Positions 52,078 to 56,344 of a DNA stretch of 56,344 nt are shown here, piece by piece. The stretch lies in contig SKZO01000038.1 in NCBI GenBank assembly GCA_007127335.1, positions 1-56,344 of the forward strand, in the 5' to 3' direction. The position numbers were made by a program, and so were the translations under genes. The number at the start of each line of letters is the position of its first letter. Position 1 is the stretch's first letter. The notes beneath the pieces are model-generated. The model saw only the letters and a list, made by a program, of their open reading frames with translations, was not told the origin of the DNA and made no database searches. This DNA is from Spirochaetales bacterium (lineage in GTDB: Bacteria > Spirochaetota > Spirochaetia > DSM-27196 > SLST01).

Positions 52078-53507
52078 AGATCGAGGAAACACTGAGTTAC
52101 GACGATGTGCTGCTCCTGCCGGCCTACGCGGACATCATGCCCGGAGAGACCGATGTGCGGACCAGGCTCGTCGGGAATATCAGGCTGAACCTGCCGATCG
52201 TCTCGGCGGCAATGGATACCGTGACCGAAGCACGGCTCGCGATCTCGCTCGCGCTCGAAGGCGGGGTAGGGGTTATCCACAGGAACATGCGTGCCGTGGA
52301 TCAGGCCGATGAAGTCGCCGCGGTCAAACGCTTTCTCAATCTCGTGATCGAGAACCCGGTGACCGTCAGGCCGAGTCAGACGATCGAAGAGGTCGCGGCG
52401 ATCATGCAGCGTGACCGGATCAGCGGACTGCCGGTCGTCGAGGGGGACCGGCTCGTAGGCATCATCACGAGCAGGGATATGCGATTCTGTGCCGATTACT
52501 CGCTCAAGGTCAGCGATGTCATGACCCCTGATCCCGTCGTGACCGTGGGGACTCCCGACTACGCGAGCGCGCAGGAGAAGTTCAATGCTCACAAGATCGA
52601 AAAACTTCCGGTCGTTGATGCAGACGGACACCTGATCGGTCTGATCACCGTCAAGGACATAGAGAAACACAACTCCTACCCTTCCGCTGCGCTCGACGAC
52701 CATGGGCGACTCCTCGTTGGGGCGGCCGTCGGTACGACGGATCTCGACGAGCGGATGACCGCGCTCGTCAACGCCAGAGTCGATTTCGTTGTCATCGACA
52801 CGGCACACGGCGACTCCAAGGGCGTCGTCGATGCGATCAGACACATCAAGCGCACGTACCCGGTTCCGGTCGTCGGCGGCAACGTCGCCACGCGCGAGGG
52901 AACGAAGCGGCTGATCGACGCGGGCGCCGACGCGATCAAGGTAGGGGTTGGACCCGGGTCGATCTGCACGACTCGGGTTGTCGCGGGAATCGGGGTTCCC
53001 CAGTTCTCGGCCGTTGCCTGGGCTGCCGAAGAGGCGGCGGCCGCCGACGTCCCGGTCATCGCCGATGGCGGGATCAAGTTCTCCGGTGACATCACCAAGG
53101 CGATCGCGGCCGGCGCGAGTACGGTCATGATCGGTAATCTGTTCGCGGGGCTGAAGGAATCGCCGGGACGGGAGATCATCTACGAGGGGCGGATCTTCAA
53201 ATCGTACCGGGGCATGGGGTCACTCGGGGCGATCAAGGCCGGCAGCGGTGACCGTTACCGGATCTCGGACAACGAAGAGCCGGTTCCGGAGGGCGTCGAA
53301 GGACGCGTACCGTACAAGGGCGAGCTTCGGCCCTTCGTCCATCAGCTCGTCACCGGTCTGCGCAAGGGAATGGGGTACTGCGGATGCCGCACGGTTGCCG
53401 ATTTGCGGGCCTACCGGAATTTCGTTAAGATATCGCCGGCCGGCCTGAAGGAGAGCCATGTCCACGACGTGTCGATCACGCAGGAGCCGCCCAACTATTC
53501 GCGGTAG
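52074..53507 (+). CDS. guaB: IMP dehydrogenase
   Basis: This enzyme oxidises IMP to XMP, the committed step to GMP. The 477-residue protein has an (alpha/beta)8 barrel with the catalytic Cys298 in GSICTTR, the flap GMGSLGAI and two CBS domains (about 93-200) inserted in the barrel. SD GGAGGAGG lies just before ATG 52074, which overlaps purB. Confidence 0.97.
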   Translation: MKIEETLSYDDVLLLPAYADIMPGETDVRTRLVGNIRLNLPIVSAAMDTVTEARLAISLALEGGVGVIHRNMRAVDQADEVAAVKRFLNLVIENPVTVRPSQTIEEVAAIMQRDRISGLPVVEGDRLVGIITSRDMRFCADYSLKVSDVMTPDPVVTVGTPDYASAQEKFNAHKIEKLPVVDADGHLIGLITVKDIEKHNSYPSAALDDHGRLLVGAAVGTTDLDERMTALVNARVDFVVIDTAHGDSKGVVDAIRHIKRTYPVPVVGGNVATREGTKRLIDAGADAIKVGVGPGSICTTRVVAGIGVPQFSAVAWAAEEAAAADVPVIADGGIKFSGDITKAIAAGASTVMIGNLFAGLKESPGREIIYEGRIFKSYRGMGSLGAIKAGSGDRYRISDNEEPVPEGVEGRVPYKGELRPFVHQLVTGLRKGMGYCGCRTVADLRAYRNFVKISPAGLKESHVHDVSITQEPPNYSR

Positions 53508-53515
53508 GAAGTGTC

Positions 53516-54748
53516 ATGAAGATAGTCGTAATCGGCGCCCAGTGGGGTGACGAAGGGAAGGGCAAGATCGTCGATTACCTCTCCGAAGAGGCTCGGGTCG
53601 TCGTGCGCTACTCCGGCGGGGCGAATGCCGGGCATACGATCGTCCAGGGCGGAGAGACGTACAAGCTGCATCTTGTCCCGTCGGGTATCCTGTCGGAGAG
53701 GACGGTTGTCGTGCTCGGCACGGGCATGGTCATCGATCCGGGCGCGTTGTTCGAAGAGCTCGACACGCTCACGAGCCAGGGCGTAGACTGGGAGGGGCGC
53801 GTGCTCGTCTCGGACCGGGCGCATCTCGTGCTCCCGGGCTACCGGGAGATGGACCGGGTGAAGGACGCCGAACGCGTCCAGCCGCTTGGAACAACCGGCC
53901 GCGGAATAGGCGTTGCATACGCGATGAAGGCGTCCCGCGACGGGATACGCGTAGCGGATGCCGAGGAACCCGCCGTACGCGAGCGGCTCGACGCACAGTC
54001 GCGCGCCTATCTCGAACAGCACATGGAGCGTCTGCGGCCGATGGTGGTTGATCTCGTCGACTTCATGGCGCACACCTCCCCTGATGATCGGGTGCTCTAC
54101 GAAGGCGCGCAGGGTGCGCTGCTCGATCTCGATCAGGGCACCTATCCGTACGTCTCCTCGGGATACTCTGCGGCCGCCGGCGCGAGTCTGGGGGGTGGAA
54201 TCGGGCCCCGTCAGATCGACCGCATCATCGGTGTCTTCAAGGCCTATTCCACGAGGGTCGGCAACGGGCCGTTTCCAAGCGAGTTCCGGTCAGCCGACGA
54301 TTCGGGTCTGGAAGACCTCGTGCGTGAGGTCGGACGCGAGTACGGGGTGACCACCGGTCGCCCGCGGCGGTGCGGGTACCTCGATCTCGTCGCGCTGAAG
54401 TACATTGTTCGGGCAAATGGGATCGACGGGCTTGCGCTCACGCACCTCGACGTGTACGACACCCTCGACGACATCAAGGTCTGCATCGCCTATGAGACCG
54501 ACGATGGTGTGGTCGACGTCTTTCCGTCCTCCGCCTATCTGCTCGAGAGGTGCCGACCGGTAACCAAGACGCTCCCCGGGTGGCGTGAAAGGATCGGGCG
54601 GGTCCGGCAGTACGACGAGCTGCCCCGGGCAGCACGCGAGTACGTGCGGTTCATCGAGGAGTACGTTGGCTGCCCGGTCGACCTCGTCGGCGTGGGGTAC
54701 GAGCGTGACCAGACGATCACCAGGGTGGACCCGTGGACGCGATCGTAG
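53516..54748 (+). CDS. purA: Adenylosuccinate synthetase
   Basis: This GTP-dependent enzyme joins IMP and aspartate on the way to AMP. The 410-residue protein has the GDEGKGK loop (11-17) with Asp12, and His40 in GGANAGHT, as the catalytic pair. TTGRPRRCGYLD is conserved. It follows guaB after 8 bases with SD TAGGAAG. Confidence 0.97.
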   Translation: MKIVVIGAQWGDEGKGKIVDYLSEEARVVVRYSGGANAGHTIVQGGETYKLHLVPSGILSERTVVVLGTGMVIDPGALFEELDTLTSQGVDWEGRVLVSDRAHLVLPGYREMDRVKDAERVQPLGTTGRGIGVAYAMKASRDGIRVADAEEPAVRERLDAQSRAYLEQHMERLRPMVVDLVDFMAHTSPDDRVLYEGAQGALLDLDQGTYPYVSSGYSAAAGASLGGGIGPRQIDRIIGVFKAYSTRVGNGPFPSEFRSADDSGLEDLVREVGREYGVTTGRPRRCGYLDLVALKYIVRANGIDGLALTHLDVYDTLDDIKVCIAYETDDGVVDVFPSSAYLLERCRPVTKTLPGWRERIGRVRQYDELPRAAREYVRFIEEYVGCPVDLVGVGYERDQTITRVDPWTRS

Positions 54749-56289
54749 TACTCGACTTCGGGGGGCAGACGGCCCAGTTGATCGGTCGGCGGATACGTGA
54801 GCTCGGCGTGTACAGCGAGATCCTGCCGGGAACGACTCCGGCGGCGCTCCTCGCCGACCTTCCGGGGCTGACGGTCAGGGGAATCGTGCTCTCCGGATCC
54901 CCGGCGAGCGTGCACGACGCGGATGCACCCGTGCCGGATCCTGCGCTCTTTGATCTGCCGACGCCTGTACTCGGGATTTGCTACGGCCTGCAGCGTATGG
55001 TTTCCCAGCGCGGGGGCAGGGTCGAACGCTCGACGTCACGGGAGTACGGGCGGGCGAGGCTCCGGTATACCGGTGACCATCCGCTCTTCCGTGGTGTTCC
55101 GGAGGGTTTCACGAGCTGGATGAGCCATGGCGACCACGTCGTGGCGGTTCCGGAAGGCGTTCGCGTCGTCGCCGAGAGCGAGCACGGGATTCCTGCGGCA
55201 ATCGAGTTCTCTGCCACACAGATCGGCATCCAGTTTCATCCCGAGGTGACCCACTGCGAGCACGGGAACCGGATCCTCGAGAACTTCGTCGTGGGGATGG
55301 CCGGCTGTGCGACCGACTGGTCGCTCGAAGACTACGCCGATGCGGCAGCCGCAGAGATACGGAAAAGCGTCGGCACTTCGCCGGTCCTGCTCCTGATCTC
55401 CGGCGGGGTCGACTCGACCGTCGTCGCCGCGATCCTGCTGCGGGCGCTCGATCCGTCGCAGGTCTATCTCATGTACGTGAACACCGGGCTCATGCGCAAG
55501 GGCGAGACCGACGAGGTCGGCGCGTCGTTGAAACGCCTCGGGGCCCGACACCTTGATCTGATCGATGCGGAGGAGGAGTTCCTCTCCGCGCTCGAAGGCG
55601 TGGACGACCCTGAGAAGAAGCGCGAGATCATCGGCGACCTCTTCATCCGGGTGCAGAGCCGCGAGATCGCAGAACGCATTCCCGGTGATTACTCCCTCGC
55701 CCAGGGGACGATCTACCCGGACATCATCGAGTCCGGCGGGGGCGTGGGCACCTACGCGCACGTGATCAAGAGTCATCACAACGTGCGAAGCCCCCTCGTC
55801 GCGGCGAAGCGCGAGCAGGGCAAGCTCATCGAGCCGCTCTCGAGGCTCTACAAGGACGAGGTGAGGAGGCTCGGCATCATCCTCGGCGTCTCACGCGACG
55901 TGATCGCCCGGCATCCCTTCCCGGGTCCGGGACTCGCCGTGCGGATCCTCGGCGCGGTCACGCCTGAGAAGTGCCGGATCCTGCGTGAGGCCGACGCGCT
56001 CTACATCGCCGAGCTCCGCGACCGTGGTCTGTACGACAAGATATGGCAGGCGTTCTGCGTGCTCCTGCCGCTGCGCTCGGTGGGTGTCACCGGCGACACG
56101 CGCCACTACGGCTACGTCCTCGCCCTGCGTGCGGTGAACTCCACCGACGCGATGACCGCGGACGTCTTCCCCTTCGCTCCGGATGACCTGCTCGCGATCA
56201 GCGCGCGTATCACCAACCGCATTCCCGAGATCGGCCGAGTCGTCTACGACGTGTCGAGCAAGCCCCCCGCGACGATTGAGTGGGAATGA
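54733..56289 (+). CDS. guaA: GMP synthase (glutamine-hydrolysing)
   Basis: This enzyme converts XMP to GMP. The 518-residue protein has an N-terminal amidotransferase domain with the triad Cys83 (GICYG), His169 and Glu171 (FHPEVTH), an ATP-pyrophosphatase domain with SGGVDS (223-228), and the C-terminal dimerisation domain. GTG 54733 overlaps purA by 16 bases and is supported by AGGGTGGA upstream. It completes a purB-guaB-purA-guaA operon covering both branches from IMP. Confidence 0.97.
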   Translation: MDAIVVLDFGGQTAQLIGRRIRELGVYSEILPGTTPAALLADLPGLTVRGIVLSGSPASVHDADAPVPDPALFDLPTPVLGICYGLQRMVSQRGGRVERSTSREYGRARLRYTGDHPLFRGVPEGFTSWMSHGDHVVAVPEGVRVVAESEHGIPAAIEFSATQIGIQFHPEVTHCEHGNRILENFVVGMAGCATDWSLEDYADAAAAEIRKSVGTSPVLLLISGGVDSTVVAAILLRALDPSQVYLMYVNTGLMRKGETDEVGASLKRLGARHLDLIDAEEEFLSALEGVDDPEKKREIIGDLFIRVQSREIAERIPGDYSLAQGTIYPDIIESGGGVGTYAHVIKSHHNVRSPLVAAKREQGKLIEPLSRLYKDEVRRLGIILGVSRDVIARHPFPGPGLAVRILGAVTPEKCRILREADALYIAELRDRGLYDKIWQAFCVLLPLRSVGVTGDTRHYGYVLALRAVNSTDAMTADVFPFAPDDLLAISARITNRIPEIGRVVYDVSSKPPATIEWE

Positions 56290-56319
56290 AGCAAGGGGTC
56301 CCGTGCCCCCCCTTGCTTC
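56288..56319 (+). terminator. Strong hairpin after guaA, possible terminator
   Basis: GAAGCAAGGGG (56288-56298) pairs perfectly with CCCCTTGCTTC (56309-56319) around a 10-base loop. It begins inside the guaA stop codon. No T-run follows, so it may be a Rho-assisted stop or a repeat element rather than a standard intrinsic terminator. Confidence 0.5.
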
Positions 56320-56339
56320 CGCAGAACCTGCGGTTCTGC
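56320..56339 (+). repeat. Second hairpin adjacent to the guaA hairpin
   Basis: GCAGAACC (56321-56328) pairs with GGTTCTGC (56332-56339) around a 3-base loop; the overlapping CCGCAG/CTGCGG can form an alternative hairpin. Two tandem perfect hairpins at the window edge suggest an intergenic repeat element, but the element is cut off. Confidence 0.45.
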
Positions 56340-56344
56340 AATGA

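Noticed and set aside
1..56344. CRISPR arrays, tRNA or rRNA genes, insertion sequences, integrases or defence genes
   Set aside because: I saw no regular repeats, cloverleaf candidates, transposase or nuclease signatures, and almost no space between genes. A covariance-model scan would be needed to exclude small RNAs.

Overview
This is a GC-rich, gene-dense bacterial chromosome segment with 52 protein genes, no rRNA or tRNA that I can see, and no insertion sequences, integrases or CRISPR arrays. Several neighbourhoods point to a free-living spirochaete (Spirochaetales-like): a V-type ATPase operon in the spirochaetal order E, DUF2764, A, B, D, I, K; uvrA followed by an LptD/OstA-like protein; pgk-tpiA-secG; and many TPR proteins and lipoproteins with relaxed lipoboxes. 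The host makes its own branched-chain amino acids, PLP, isoprenoids and purines, so it is not a reduced host-dependent treponeme or borrelia. I infer the phylum; I have not computed it.

Layout. 1-3363 (minus): ilvB-ilvN-leuC, with leuC cut by the left edge. 3607-5569 (plus): phytoene/squalene synthase plus a predicted GGPP synthase. 5582-7114 (minus): pdxS-pdxT for PLP synthesis. 7213-9255 (plus): a YggS PLP-binding protein, a small membrane protein and RluD. 9218-10338 (minus): a pentapeptide-repeat protein coupled to a metallo-beta-lactamase-fold protein that has lost metal ligands. 10461-15023 (plus): a cysteine-rich protein, MurI, MutS2, a lipoprotein and a small partner. 15049-22392: V-ATPase. 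22428-29562: TPR protein, UvrA and the LptD-like protein. 29583-33830: PhoH, YbeY, a CBS/CorC protein and a TPR protein. 33854-43593: Pgk, TpiA and SecG, then a run rich in export and folding functions (J-domain protein, SurA-like PPIase, NusB, TPR, methionine aminopeptidase, lipoprotein HtrA, phosphoribosyltransferase). 43618-45484 (minus): an unknown outer-membrane barrel and a propeller-like lipoprotein. 45564-56289: purine genes, with PurH split into two genes, then purB, guaB, purA and guaA. A membrane protein, a SPOR protein and a divergent lipoprotein sit among them.

Genes are packed with ATGA, GTGA, TTGA or TAATG overlaps at about 15 junctions, which suggests widespread translational coupling. 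Two promoter classes are visible. One gives a leader with a Shine-Dalgarno (SD) sequence (ilvB, crtB, pdxS, atpE, phoH, pgk). In the other, the -10 box ends about 6 bases before the start codon, so the predicted transcript is leaderless or nearly so (yggS, the pentapeptide gene, the lipoprotein at 14023, purH N-half, purB, the lipoprotein at 50571, and probably the genes at 10461, 45484, 23367 and 47945). That recurrence is the strongest unexpected signal here. I found no defence island, biosynthetic cluster or mobile system. The other leads are a V-ATPase operon lacking standard stalk subunits, the split purH, a SAP-like segment in the LptD-like protein, the degenerate MBL-fold protein and uncharacterised envelope proteins.
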